NCBI GenBank assembly: GCA_013298025.1
Contig: JAAFJE010000003.1
Span: forward strand, 287,434-351,433
DNA from: Cytophagales bacterium
Lineage (GTDB): Bacteria > Bacteroidota > Bacteroidia > Cytophagales > Spirosomataceae
DNA length: 64,000 bases
Reading direction: 5' to 3'
Shown: one piece after another, positions 52,946 to 61,940 of the stretch
Layout: each line of letters starts with the position of its first letter
How positions within the stretch are numbered: position 1 is the first letter of the stretch
The notes under the pieces: model-generated
The model's input: the letters and a program-made list of their open reading frames with translations, nothing else
What the model was told of the DNA's origin: nothing
Database searches by the model: none
Program-made: the position numbers and the translations under genes

Positions 52946-53066
52946 CTTTCACGAACAAGCGTTTTGCAATAAAAAAGCTTTGTGGCTATGTTATTGTCTT
53001 TTTGGTTATATGAGAAAAAAAAAAATATACTCATATTTGCCCTAATAACCAGATTAACCACGAGCA

Positions 53067-53315
53067 ATGAAAACGAAATACGAAACCGATTTGATACTCG
53101 AAGTATTAAGTCAGATGATTGATGGCAAAAGTATGAATGCCGTAGCCCGAGAAAAAGGCATCCCTGTATCAACAGTGTATAGTTGGAAACAACAATATGC
53201 CGACTACTACGATAAGCTAGTGTATCAGAAAAATAAGTTTAGACGATTGAAGAGTATTTATCATAGCATTGGCAACGAGCAGCCCAAAATGAAAACAAAA
53301 AAAGCTATTGCCTAA
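53067..53315 (+). CDS. Small HTH protein resembling IS3-type OrfA transposase
   Basis: The 82-residue protein has a homeodomain-like helix-turn-helix (LILEVLSQMIDGKSMNAVAREKGIPVSTVYSWKQQYADYY), like the OrfA proteins of IS3/IS600 elements. No OrfB (DDE) transposase, terminal inverted repeats or target duplications are seen, so it is either a remnant or a domesticated regulator. A strong terminator follows. Confidence 0.7.
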   Translation: MKTKYETDLILEVLSQMIDGKSMNAVAREKGIPVSTVYSWKQQYADYYDKLVYQKNKFRRLKSIYHSIGNEQPKMKTKKAIA

Positions 53316-53353
53316 CAAAAAGAGCCATTTGATACGTCAAATGGCTCTTTTTG
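53316..53353. terminator. Terminator after the HTH gene
   Basis: Perfect 17-bp stem CAAAAAGAGCCATTTGA / TCAAATGGCTCTTTTTG with a 4-base loop. Confidence 0.93.
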
Positions 53354-53402
53354 CTTTTGTTTTAGAGCAAAAAAAACACCTTGCCTAAACAAGGTGCTTA
53401 CG

Positions 53403-53486
53403 TGACGATGGGGAGACTCGAACTCCCATGCAGGAACCTGCACTACCCCCTCAAAGTAGCGTGTCTACCAATTCCACCACATCGCC
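53403..53486 (-). tRNA. tRNA-Leu(GAG)
   Basis: 84 bases on the minus strand: acceptor stem GGCGATG/CATCGTC (one G-T), D-arm GGTGGAATTGGTAGACAC, anticodon stem CTACT/GGTAG with loop TTGAGGG (anticodon GAG), long variable arm typical of tRNA-Leu, and T-arm GGGAGTTCGAGTCTCCC. CCA is not encoded. Its 3' end faces the accessory cluster. Confidence 0.95.
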
Positions 53487-53629
53487 ATGCTTTGATGATG
53501 CAAAAGTATTAAGAATAAATGTATTTGCAAAATACTTTTTATGCCTTTCTCGAATAAAAAAACAAGCTTTTGTTTAAGTATTTGAAAATCAGAAATTAAT
53601 TTAGCATAAAAATTTTAAACTTTTTTTGA

Positions 53630-54019
53630 ATGGCATTAGAACTAATAGGTACACTCGTGAAAGTGCTTCCTGAACAAACAGGAAGCGGAAGAAATGGACA
53701 GTGGGTTAAGCAAGATTTTGTGATTGAAACCCAAGAACAATACCCTAAAAAAGCTTGTTTTTCGGCTTGGGGGGATAAAGCCCAAGAACTGAAGCAGATA
53801 GCTTTGGGCGATAAACTCAAAATTACATTTAGCGTCGAATCTCGTGAATACAATGAGCGTTGGTACACCGATTTGCGTGCTTATAGAATAGAATCGGCGG
53901 AGGCTACGGGCTATCAACAAGCACCGCCTGCTCCTGTGGCAAGCCCTCAAACGGCTACTTTCAGCAATAGCAATGCCTTGCCGTCATTTAGCGAAGATGA
54001 CCAAGATTTGCCTTTCTAA
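53630..54019 (+). CDS. DUF3127 OB-fold protein with SSB-like acidic tail
   Basis: The 129-residue protein matches DUF3127: MALELIGTLVKVLPEQTGSG, WVKQDFVIETQEQYPKKACFSAWGDK, LKITFSVESREYNERWYTDLRAYRIE, an OB-fold-like beta domain. The C-terminus is Pro/Ala/Ser-rich and ends SEDDQDLPF, closely resembling the DDDIPF-type tail by which SSB recruits repair and replication proteins. DUF3127 is restricted mainly to Bacteroidota; its role is unknown, and nucleic-acid binding is inferred from the fold and tail. It is monocistronic. Confidence 0.88.
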   Translation: MALELIGTLVKVLPEQTGSGRNGQWVKQDFVIETQEQYPKKACFSAWGDKAQELKQIALGDKLKITFSVESREYNERWYTDLRAYRIESAEATGYQQAPPAPVASPQTATFSNSNALPSFSEDDQDLPF

Positions 54020-54035
54020 GTATCAATGCAAAATT

Positions 54036-54066
54036 TGTGAATTGTCAATTAGCGAGTTAGTGTTTT
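54036..54066. repeat. Dispersed intergenic repeat, copy C (short)
   Basis: TGTGAATTGTCAATTAGCGAGTTAGTGTTTTG shares a 14-base exact match (GAGTTAGTGTTTTG) with copy A. Only one arm of the palindrome is present. Confidence 0.6.
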
Positions 54067-54119
54067 GATTATCAAATTGTTACAGTTTGTTTTAATCAAA
54101 TACTTAAATCTTATTTGTG

Positions 54120-54152
54120 AAGAGGCAGAGCATTCGTTGCTCTGCCTCTTTA
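54120..54152. terminator. Bidirectional terminator between DUF3127 and ABC1 genes
   Basis: Stem AAGAGGCAGAGCA / TGCTCTGCCTCTT with a 5-base loop, followed by TATT. Confidence 0.9.
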
Positions 54153-54155
54153 TTC

Positions 54156-55475
54156 TTACATTACAGGGGCTTGAAACCACTCTGGCTTGGTGACATAAAT
54201 GTTTGCCCTTAATTCGTTGAGAATGGAGTATAGCCCAAAATAAGTTCTGTTGACATACAAACCATGTTGCGAGCCTCTGGCTACTTTTGAATTACGCAAT
54301 TCTTCTATTTTTTGCAATTTCTCAGCAAAAGCATATACCTGCTCAAAATAGGTATCGTCGGCAAAGTCGAAGTGCGTACCCCCAAATGGTTTACCCAATA
54401 AATAAATCATTTCCTTAAACAAACTGGTGAAAAAGGCGGCTTCTTCGGCAGTATCGCTTGGCACAATAAACTCTAGGGTCTCAAAAATCTCACTGGTTTT
54501 TTGGGTGTCTTCGAGCGTAGCAAAGTTGATTAAGGCAAAATAATTATCATAAAATTGCTCAGGTATCACCTTGATGCACCCAAAGTCGATAACGCCCAAA
54601 CGCCCGTCGGCTTGCAAGAGAAAATTGCCCGGATGAGGGTCGGCGTGGACTTGTCGGAGCGTATGGATTTGAAAATGGTAAAAATCCCACAAGGCTTGCC
54701 CTATTTTATTCCTGATTTCTTGCGAAGGATTGGTTGCTAGAAACTCTTTCAAATGCAAGCCATCGAGCCAATCCATCGTTAAGATTTTTTCGGAAGAAAA
54801 TTCAGGATAATATTTTGGAAAAAAAAGACCTGGAATATGGCTACAGGCTTCCGAAATTTCTACCGAGCGTTTGAGCTCTAATAAATAATTGGTTTCTTCC
54901 AAAAGCCTTTCTTCTACTTCTCCCATATAGCGTTCAACGTCTTTATCGTTGAGCCCAAACATGGCAATGGCAATGGGTTTTACCATTTTCAGGTCGGCAC
55001 CAATACTTTCGGCTACGCCGGGGTACTGAATTTTAACTGCCAGTTTTTTCCCATCTTTCCAAGCTTGGTGTACCTGCCCGATAGAGGCAGCATTGGCCGC
55101 TGCTATGCTAAACTCGTCGAATAGTTCAGAGGGTGACTGCCCAAAGTACTTACGGAATGTTTTTACGACCAAAGGCCCTGAAAGTGGTGGGGCAGAATAC
55201 TGCGACATGGCAAATTTTTCTCTGTAAGCACGAGGCAACAAGCCTTTGTCCATGCTCAACATTTGCGTTACTTTCAATGCCGAACCTTTGAGTTCGCTCA
55301 ACGAATCGTAAATATCTTCGGCATTGTTTTGGTGTAATTCTTCTTTGGAAGTGTTGGGGTCGATAATTTTCTTTACATTATGCTTGATGTAATTCCCTCC
55401 AATTTTTACGCCTGTTTTGACAAACTGGGTAGCTCTGGCTACTTTGCTTGTCGGGATAGAATTTTGTTCTTTCAT
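54156..55475 (-). CDS. ABC1/AarF (UbiB-like) atypical kinase
   Basis: The 439-residue protein belongs to the ABC1/UbiB kinase-like family. It has an Ala-rich loop AAANAASIGQVHQAW (replacing the glycine loop), the VAIK-equivalent LAVKIQYPG, EERLLEETNY, HADPHPGNFLL (catalytic loop) and VIDFGC. The family N-terminal KxGQ motif appears as ALKVTQMLSMD. Related proteins support ubiquinone/menaquinone metabolism. ATG 55475 is preferred to the 21-codon longer frame, which would overlap the TetR gene. It follows the TetR gene after 34 bases and is likely co-transcribed. Confidence 0.9.
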   Translation of the reverse strand: MKEQNSIPTSKVARATQFVKTGVKIGGNYIKHNVKKIIDPNTSKEELHQNNAEDIYDSLSELKGSALKVTQMLSMDKGLLPRAYREKFAMSQYSAPPLSGPLVVKTFRKYFGQSPSELFDEFSIAAANAASIGQVHQAWKDGKKLAVKIQYPGVAESIGADLKMVKPIAIAMFGLNDKDVERYMGEVEERLLEETNYLLELKRSVEISEACSHIPGLFFPKYYPEFSSEKILTMDWLDGLHLKEFLATNPSQEIRNKIGQALWDFYHFQIHTLRQVHADPHPGNFLLQADGRLGVIDFGCIKVIPEQFYDNYFALINFATLEDTQKTSEIFETLEFIVPSDTAEEAAFFTSLFKEMIYLLGKPFGGTHFDFADDTYFEQVYAFAEKLQKIEELRNSKVARGSQHGLYVNRTYFGLYSILNELRANIYVTKPEWFQAPVM

Positions 55476-55509
55476 AAAAGGCACTGCTGCATGGCATAGC
55501 CACGAAGCT

Positions 55510-56142
55510 TTATCGGTTTTGATAAAGAAATTTGGCAAAATCTAAGACCGAATCGAGGGCTGTACTTCCGATTAAATCGAAAGAGGTATTTACAGCTTTC
55601 TCTATCATGGCATCGGTTCTTTCAAAGCCTTTCGATTTGTCTTTAACCCAAAAATCGAGAATCATCAACAATTGTAGCCAAAAGGCATCGGGGTAGCGTT
55701 CGTCAAGAAATCTGCGAGAACGCACTTCTTGGCTTTCTTTTCCTTCCGATACCAAATCTTTGAGAAAATGCTTGAATGCTTGCTTTAAATCTGTCAGAAA
55801 CGTAGGCGTTTGCAGTTTGCGTTTATCAATCAAACGCCAAGTTTGGGCTGCATAGCTACGATTTTGTTTGAGTACTTCCATCCATGTATAATAAAATGCC
55901 AATACCTTTTCTCTGACACTGTACGTGGCATAAATGGGGTCGTTCTGTAATTTTAGTACGGTTTCCTGAAAAAAACCGAGCCAAATGTCACTTTCTAGTA
56001 ATTCAAAGGAATTATAAAATTCATAAAAATCACTTTCATTCATCTTGAGCTTTTTTGTAAAGCTGTAAATAGAAGTTGGCTGGCTTCCATTTTCAAGAAA
56101 ATACTCAATGTAGGCTTCTTTAATTTTAGTTGCTCTTTCCAT
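55510..56142 (-). CDS. TetR family transcriptional regulator
   Basis: The 210-residue protein has an N-terminal TetR-like HTH: KIKEAYIEYFLENGSQPTSIYSFTKKLKMNESDFYEFY, where the usual recognition helix sequence is diverged. A helical ligand-binding domain follows. It is upstream of the ABC1 kinase gene, an arrangement seen repeatedly in Bacteroidota, and probably regulates that operon. The ligand is unknown. Confidence 0.8.
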   Translation of the reverse strand: MERATKIKEAYIEYFLENGSQPTSIYSFTKKLKMNESDFYEFYNSFELLESDIWLGFFQETVLKLQNDPIYATYSVREKVLAFYYTWMEVLKQNRSYAAQTWRLIDKRKLQTPTFLTDLKQAFKHFLKDLVSEGKESQEVRSRRFLDERYPDAFWLQLLMILDFWVKDKSKGFERTDAMIEKAVNTSFDLIGSTALDSVLDFAKFLYQNR

Positions 56143-56278
56143 AATGAGGTAGTTCTGCTGTGTCGTACCGAGGGTTTTACTGCCCTATTTTGATAACAAT
56201 TCGTAGGAAGTAATGTTTACTTTTCGCTAAAAAAATTATCATCCAACACAATACTATCATCAAATAGCCATACGTTTA

Positions 56279-57571
56279 TTAGCGTACCAAATACAACCGC
56301 TGAATTGCCGAGGCGTTGTCGTCGGTTGTAATACGCACAAAATAAATGCCATTGTGCCAATTGCTAGTGTTGAGGGTCAGGTAAGTAGAGCCACTAAGGG
56401 TAAAGGCATTGTTATATACTTGTGTACCTTGTATCGAAAACACTTGTAGTTGGGCATTATGTGTGCCAGTGTAAGAAATTTTTAAATTGGGGTTATTAAC
56501 CGACGGATTAGGCTCGATGCCAAGTGTGAGTGTATTGCTTTCGGGTAGCACCAAGTTGGCATTGACCAAGGCTTTTCTTCTGGCACTCAGCGTTAGAGCC
56601 ATGCGGGTACGAGTTTTCTGGTCGTTGGTAAACAGGTTCATACAGGCATCTGGCGAATAGTCCATGTAATTTTCAATCTGATTGGTCACTTTTACGCTAT
56701 TGCAGGTAGATGTGATGGTATTACAATTGGTGCTAAGGTTGAGCTTTTCAATGGTTGGCGTATCGGCACAATAATCGTTGCCGCATACTTGGTCGCCGTT
56801 GGTGTGTAATAGCCCCAGCCAATGGCCAATTTCGTGGGTGGTGGTTCTGCCTAAATTATAGACCGACGACAGCGTACCGCAACATTTACCAAAATAGCGA
56901 AAATCAATGACTACGCCATCGAAGATTTTTTGTAAGGCAAGGTCGCTTTGGTCTGAACCTAAGCCATCAAGAAAGCTATCGAAGGGAAAGCCCGACGAGC
57001 CAATGGCTGTGCCATTCGACCGAGTGACGTAAATATTGAGGTATTTCAGAGGATTCCACGTAACAATTTGGGCTAATTGTGCGGTTTCGTTGATAAAGTC
57101 GAAATTACTTTTGCTGGTATAATGTCTTGTAATGCCCTTGGTTGTTTCGCCCGTTGCCAGCGAGTCGGCAAGGTAAAATTCTAGTTGCATATCGGCACCT
57201 ACAGGGTTGGTGTTCCAGCCGTTTGTACCGCTTTGGCGGCGATAATCTTCGTTGAGTACCGCAATTTGAGAGGCAATTTGGGTATCTGAAATATTCGGAT
57301 TATTGCTACCGCCGATTTGTCCAGAAGCCGTGTTATGGATGATATGCACTACCACGGGAATCCGAATGGTTTCGTAACTTGCCATACGCAACTGCGTTGC
57401 CGTTTGTTGGAGTTGTTGCAATTGTGCCTCAAAACGAGCTTTACGCTGTTGCCAAGCAGGCAATTGTACCGACAGGATAGAATCTTGGTGAGCAACGCCA
57501 CATTTGTCTTGGGCTTGTGTCGAAAGAGAAGAAAGGAATACGAATAAAAAAAGATAGAAATAATGTTTCAT
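56279..57571 (-). CDS. Secreted M43 (pappalysin-type) metalloprotease with T9SS sorting domain
   Basis: The 430-residue protein has a signal peptide (MKHYFYLFLFVFLSSLSTQAQ), a pro-region, and a metzincin catalytic domain with HEIGHWLGLLHTNGD (HExxHxxGxxH zinc site) and Met-turn ENYMDYSPDACM. Cysteines such as CGNDYCADTP are typical of M43 enzymes. The C-terminal ~80 residues form a type IX secretion sorting domain, ending NGIYFVRITTDD... with the terminal basic LYLVR. It is probably exported through the outer membrane by the T9SS. It is monocistronic. Confidence 0.94.
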   Translation of the reverse strand: MKHYFYLFLFVFLSSLSTQAQDKCGVAHQDSILSVQLPAWQQRKARFEAQLQQLQQTATQLRMASYETIRIPVVVHIIHNTASGQIGGSNNPNISDTQIASQIAVLNEDYRRQSGTNGWNTNPVGADMQLEFYLADSLATGETTKGITRHYTSKSNFDFINETAQLAQIVTWNPLKYLNIYVTRSNGTAIGSSGFPFDSFLDGLGSDQSDLALQKIFDGVVIDFRYFGKCCGTLSSVYNLGRTTTHEIGHWLGLLHTNGDQVCGNDYCADTPTIEKLNLSTNCNTITSTCNSVKVTNQIENYMDYSPDACMNLFTNDQKTRTRMALTLSARRKALVNANLVLPESNTLTLGIEPNPSVNNPNLKISYTGTHNAQLQVFSIQGTQVYNNAFTLSGSTYLTLNTSNWHNGIYFVRITTDDNASAIQRLYLVR

Positions 57572-57702
57572 TATAAATAGAGCTAGTACATGAATGCTTT
57601 TTTTAGCAGACAGGCAAAAAATACCAAACGTTGTATGATAACGATAAAACTTTATATTTTTATGCGTTGAGCTTAGGAATAATCATGTACTAGCAGGCTT
57701 TA

Positions 57703-58671
57703 CTACCGTGCTGCTTTTTCGGCATCGGCTTTATCGTAGGCCGTAATGATGTCACGTACCAAGCGGTGTCGCATTACATCTTTGCCGTCTAATTCGATGA
57801 ATGCAATGCCCGGAATGCCTTGTAAAATTTTATACGCTTCTACCAAACCCGATTTTACCTTGGTAGGCAAGTCAATTTGCGACTTATCGCCCGTGATGAT
57901 GACCTTTGAGTTGATGCCCATACGAGTCAAAAACATTTTCATTTGCATAGGCGTAGTGTTTTGGGCTTCGTCTAATAAAATGAAAGCATTGTTGAGTGTT
58001 CGGCCACGCATATAAGCCAACGGAGCAATTTCGATAACCCTATTTTCGAGGTAAAATTTGAGCTTTTCTGGCTGAATCATATCGTCGAGGGCATCGTAAA
58101 TAGGACGCAAGTAAGGGTCGATTTTTTCTTTCAAATCACCGGGTAAAAAGCCTAAATTTTCGCCTGCTTCTACGGCTGGGCGAGTGATGATTATCTTTTT
58201 TACCTCCTTGTTTTTCAAGGCTTTAACAGCAAGAGCTACGGCGGTGTAGGTTTTGCCTGTACCCGCAGGGCCAATGGCAAAAATCAAATCGTTGCTGGCG
58301 GCGGCTTCAACCATTTTGAGTTGGTTGGGCGATTTCATTTTAATGACAATGCCTTTGGTGCCATACAGCAATACTTCTTCGTCCTCTTTTGTACCCGGCA
58401 AAGCATCGGTTTGATTTTTATTCGGATTGAGGTAATTTTTTACGAGTTCGGTCGTAACTTTACCGTATTTTTGACAATGCAGGAGCAGGGCATCCAGAAT
58501 TTCATTGATTTTTACGATTTCAGGCACAGAGCCTCGTATCGTGATTTCATTGCCTCTCGAAATGATTTTACTTTGAGGAAAGGCGGCGGCAACTTCTTTG
58601 ATGTTGCTATTCTCAACGCCGAGAAAGGCTACTAACTCAACGTCTTCAAGGGTGATGATTTTTTCAGTCAA
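57703..58671 (-). CDS. PhoH family protein (PhoH1-like)
   Basis: The 322-residue protein has an N-terminal KH-like RNA-binding region (residues ~20-95: SKIISRGNEITIRGSVPEI) followed by the PhoH ATPase domain. Walker A is FAIGPAGTGKTYTAVALAV, and Walker B is NAFILLDEAQNTTPMQMKMF. PhoH proteins are RNA-associated ATPases/helicase-like and are induced by phosphate limitation in E. coli. It is divergent from dnaB. Confidence 0.95.
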   Translation of the reverse strand: MTEKIITLEDVELVAFLGVENSNIKEVAAAFPQSKIISRGNEITIRGSVPEIVKINEILDALLLHCQKYGKVTTELVKNYLNPNKNQTDALPGTKEDEEVLLYGTKGIVIKMKSPNQLKMVEAAASNDLIFAIGPAGTGKTYTAVALAVKALKNKEVKKIIITRPAVEAGENLGFLPGDLKEKIDPYLRPIYDALDDMIQPEKLKFYLENRVIEIAPLAYMRGRTLNNAFILLDEAQNTTPMQMKMFLTRMGINSKVIITGDKSQIDLPTKVKSGLVEAYKILQGIPGIAFIELDGKDVMRHRLVRDIITAYDKADAEKAAR

Positions 58672-58864
58672 ATCTGTTTTTGTGAAATGTTAAACTACTA
58701 GATTTCTATTATTGAGTACTAAACTAACAAAAAATACGTTAGCTTGTGTTCTAAACAAACAACTTAAATCATAAGTTTTTTTTTCTGACTGTAAATCAAA
58801 TATTTAGCCTAAGCCTAAATTTTTATTGTCGGAAATGTAAGAAAATATTCGTAAAATTGTGTTG

Positions 58865-60469
58865 ATGGAACAGTCAAATCGAAATAATACGTTTAAAAAA
58901 TCTGCCAATTTTGCTGGTGGAAGAATTACAGCCTCTAATCGTTGGCTTGATACGGGATTGGGTAAAGTACCCCCGCAAGCCTTAGAATTAGAAGAGGCGG
59001 TGCTAGGAGCGTTGATGATTGAAAAAGAGGCACTTAACGCTGTAATTGATATTTTAAAACCCGATTCTTTTTACAAAGAAGCCCACCAGCGTATTTATGG
59101 GGCTATTACGCAATTGTTTGCAGCTTCCGAACCCATCGACTTGCTTACCGTTACCAACCAATTGCGTGCTAATGGCGAATTGGAAATGGCAGGTGGTGTG
59201 ACGTACCTCGCCGAAATGACCCAGCGTGTCAACTCGGCTGCCAATATCGAGTTTCATGCCCGTATTGTGGTAGAGCATTCGATTAAAAGACAATTGATTT
59301 CGGTTTCTTCCGAAATTCAACGCATGGCTTACGAAGATACGACAGATGTATTTCATCTGCTGGATAAAATTGAACATGAATTGTTTAGCATTTCGGAGGC
59401 GAATATTCGTAAAAATTATTCGGATATGAGCCAAGTAATGCGACAAGCCTTGGCGGAATTAGAAGTGAAAAAAAACCAAAAAGAAGGGCTTACGGGCGTG
59501 CCTTCTGGTTTTAGTGCTTTAGATAGAATTACGTCGGGTTTTCAACGTACTGAACTTATTATTATTGCAGCCCGGCCCGGTATGGGTAAAACAGCCTTGA
59601 TTTTGTCGGCGTGCCGAAATGCGGCGGTCGATTTTGGTCAGGCGGTTGCGGTGTTTTCCCTAGAAATGTCGGCGGTGCAATTGGTCAATCGTTTGATTTC
59701 GGCAGAAGCCGAGCTTGAATCTGAAAAACTTCGCAAAGGCAATTTAGCCCCCCACGAATGGGCACAACTCCATGCCAAAATTGGTAAACTCAACAGTGCT
59801 CCTATTTTTATTGATGATACGCCCGCCCTTTCTATTCTCGAACTCAGGGCCAAGGCTCGTCGCTTGAAAGCCCAACACGATATTCAAATGTTGGTGATAG
59901 ACTACCTCCAATTGATGTCGGGTGATTCGGGCGGTAAAGGTTCGGGCAATCGTGAACAAGAAATTGCAACGATTTCTCGTTCATTGAAGCAATTAGCCAA
60001 AGAATTAGATATTCCTGTGATAGCCCTTTCACAGTTGAGTAGGGCTGTAGAAACCCGTGGAGGAGAGAAGCGACCGCAGTTGTCCGACTTGCGTGAATCG
60101 GGGTCTATCGAGCAAGATGCCGACATGGTTATGTTTATTTATCGTCCTGAATACTACAATATTACCCAAGACGAAAACGGCAATTCGGTGGCAGGTATCG
60201 GAGAATTGATTATTGCTAAAAACCGTTCGGGTTCGCTCGATACGGTGCAGTTGCGTTTTATTGGCAAATACACCAAATACTGCGATTTAGACGCAACCGA
60301 TTATGCAGGCTTTACAGGAACAGAAGCGTTACAGTCGTTTGCGATGGTCAACGACCCAGTGGCTTCTTTTGAGGGCGAAGCACGCACGGTAGGAAGCAGA
60401 ATGAACTCGTTGCCTTCGCAAAAATCGCCATTTGGTACAACACCTCCCAACCAAGATGTACCTTTCTAA
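58865..60469 (+). CDS. dnaB: Replicative DNA helicase DnaB
   Basis: The 534-residue protein is a full DnaB. The N-terminal domain is PPQALELEEAVLGALMIEK, and the C-terminal RecA-like ATPase domain has Walker A IAARPGMGKTALIL, Walker B MLVIDYLQLMSGD, and QLSDLRESGSIEQDADMVMF. It unwinds DNA at the replication fork. The C-terminal tail after residue ~490 is Ser/Pro-rich and ends NQDVPF, resembling an SSB-type acidic tip. The first ATG (58865) follows in-frame GTG and TTG codons (58859, 58862). Confidence 0.97.
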   Translation: MEQSNRNNTFKKSANFAGGRITASNRWLDTGLGKVPPQALELEEAVLGALMIEKEALNAVIDILKPDSFYKEAHQRIYGAITQLFAASEPIDLLTVTNQLRANGELEMAGGVTYLAEMTQRVNSAANIEFHARIVVEHSIKRQLISVSSEIQRMAYEDTTDVFHLLDKIEHELFSISEANIRKNYSDMSQVMRQALAELEVKKNQKEGLTGVPSGFSALDRITSGFQRTELIIIAARPGMGKTALILSACRNAAVDFGQAVAVFSLEMSAVQLVNRLISAEAELESEKLRKGNLAPHEWAQLHAKIGKLNSAPIFIDDTPALSILELRAKARRLKAQHDIQMLVIDYLQLMSGDSGGKGSGNREQEIATISRSLKQLAKELDIPVIALSQLSRAVETRGGEKRPQLSDLRESGSIEQDADMVMFIYRPEYYNITQDENGNSVAGIGELIIAKNRSGSLDTVQLRFIGKYTKYCDLDATDYAGFTGTEALQSFAMVNDPVASFEGEARTVGSRMNSLPSQKSPFGTTPPNQDVPF

Positions 60470-60486
60470 TGATAGCTAAAAAGGAT

Positions 60487-60524
60487 AAAAAAAGGTGGTT
60501 GAACTAACTCGACCACCTTTTTTA
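60487..60524. terminator. Bidirectional terminator between dnaB and rlmD
   Basis: Stem AAAGGTGGTTGA / TCGACCACCTTT (one wobble) with A-run before and TTTTTT after. Confidence 0.9.
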
Positions 60525-61940
60525 TTATTGCCTTTTAACCAATTTGACCACATTTTCTACGTGATGGGTTTGCGGAAACATATCTACGGGCTGTACGGCT
60601 TCTACTTGGTATTTTATATCTAACCACGCCAAATCTCTGGCTTGCGTAGCTGGATTACAACTCACATACACAATGCGTTGTGGTTCGGCATCGAGTATGG
60701 TACGTACCACAGGCTCGTCCATACCAGCCCTTGGTGGGTCGGTAATGATTACGTCGGGGCGACCTTTCTGGCTTACAAATTCATTATCCAATAATTTACG
60801 CATATCGCCTGCATAAAATTCGGTATTTTCAATGCCATTGATTTGCGAGTTGATACGGGCATCCGCTACAGCCATTTCAACATATTCTAAACCAATAACT
60901 TTGCGTGCTTGCCGGGCTACAAAATTGGCGATAGTACCCGTGCCTGTGTATAAATCATACACAAACTCTTCGCCTCTGAGGTCGGCGTAAGTGCGGGCAA
61001 TTTTATATAACTCGTAAGCTTGTTTGGCATTGGTTTGATAGAAAGATTTAGGCCCAATCCTGAATTTGAGTCCTTCCATTTCTTCCACAATATAAGGCAA
61101 GCCTTTATAATTGACCACCTCAAGGTCGAAAAAGGTATCGTTCCCTTTGGTATTGATGATATAATTGAGTGACGTAATGGCAGGAAACTGCTCGGCTAGG
61201 AAGTCCATTACCAACGTTACTTGTTCGGGCGTGCAATAGGCAAACTGCACAATCACCATCAAATCGCCTGTGGTGGTATTACGAATAATAAGGTTGCGTA
61301 AAACGCCTTGTTCTTGCTTGATTTGCTCATAAAAACTTAAATTATGTTTTTTGGCAAAATCACCCAACGCCAAACGGATTTGGTTAGAAGGGTCGGGTTG
61401 CAAGTAGCAATGATTTACCTGTAAAATTTTGTCGAAACGTTTGGGTACGTGGAAGCCCAAGGCGTTGCGGTCATATTCCAAGCCAGAATTGATTTCTTCT
61501 TGTGTAAGCCAACGATTTTGCGAGAAGGTAAACTCTAATTTATTGCGATAATACAAGGTTTCGGGAGCACCCAAAATAGGGTTGATGGCTGGCAAAGCTA
61601 CTTTGGCAATGCGTTCGAGGGCATCGCTTACTTGCTTTGTCTTGAAATCTAGTTGGGTGGGGTAGTCGATGTGTTGCCATTTGCATCCACCACACACCCC
61701 GAAATGCTCGCATACGGTTTGGGTACGATAGCTCGAAAGCGGACGAATATTCAACGCCGTGGCTTCGTAATAACTCTTTTTTGCCTTGGTGACACGCAAA
61801 TCGGCATAGTCGCCAGGGGCAACGGGGCCATCAATAAAAATTACTTTATCGTCAACACGACTGATGCACTTAGCTTCTGCCGCAAAATCCTCGACAAGGA
61901 TATTTTCAAAAACAAGGTTTTCTTTGTGCTTTTTTCTCAT
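60525..61940 (-). CDS. rlmD: 23S rRNA (uracil-5-)-methyltransferase RlmD/RumA family
   Basis: The 471-residue protein has an N-terminal TRAM domain, a [4Fe-4S] cluster motif CEHFGVCGGCKWQH, and a C-terminal methyltransferase domain with YDLYTGTGTIANFVA (SAM-binding), IITDPPRAGMDEPV and the catalytic YVSCNPATQARDL (Cys nucleophile). It methylates uridine at position C5 (23S U1939 or U747 in E. coli, by RlmD or RlmC). ATG 61940 starts the conserved region; a perfect -7 box TAATTTTG (61954-61947, minus) lies 6 bases upstream. Confidence 0.9.
   Translation of the reverse strand: MRKKHKENLVFENILVEDFAAEAKCISRVDDKVIFIDGPVAPGDYADLRVTKAKKSYYEATALNIRPLSSYRTQTVCEHFGVCGGCKWQHIDYPTQLDFKTKQVSDALERIAKVALPAINPILGAPETLYYRNKLEFTFSQNRWLTQEEINSGLEYDRNALGFHVPKRFDKILQVNHCYLQPDPSNQIRLALGDFAKKHNLSFYEQIKQEQGVLRNLIIRNTTTGDLMVIVQFAYCTPEQVTLVMDFLAEQFPAITSLNYIINTKGNDTFFDLEVVNYKGLPYIVEEMEGLKFRIGPKSFYQTNAKQAYELYKIARTYADLRGEEFVYDLYTGTGTIANFVARQARKVIGLEYVEMAVADARINSQINGIENTEFYAGDMRKLLDNEFVSQKGRPDVIITDPPRAGMDEPVVRTILDAEPQRIVYVSCNPATQARDLAWLDIKYQVEAVQPVDMFPQTHHVENVVKLVKRQ

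Noticed and set aside
53067..53315. Complete IS3-type insertion sequence
   Set aside because: Only an OrfA-like HTH protein; no DDE transposase, inverted repeats or target duplication.
49011..53486. Integrative element with tRNA-Leu as attachment site
   Set aside because: No duplicate of the tRNA 3' end was seen on the dnaK side and there is no integrase; island origin remains unproven.
53630..54019. Annotation as a single-stranded DNA-binding protein (ssb)
   Set aside because: The sequence fits DUF3127; only the short acidic tail resembles SSB.
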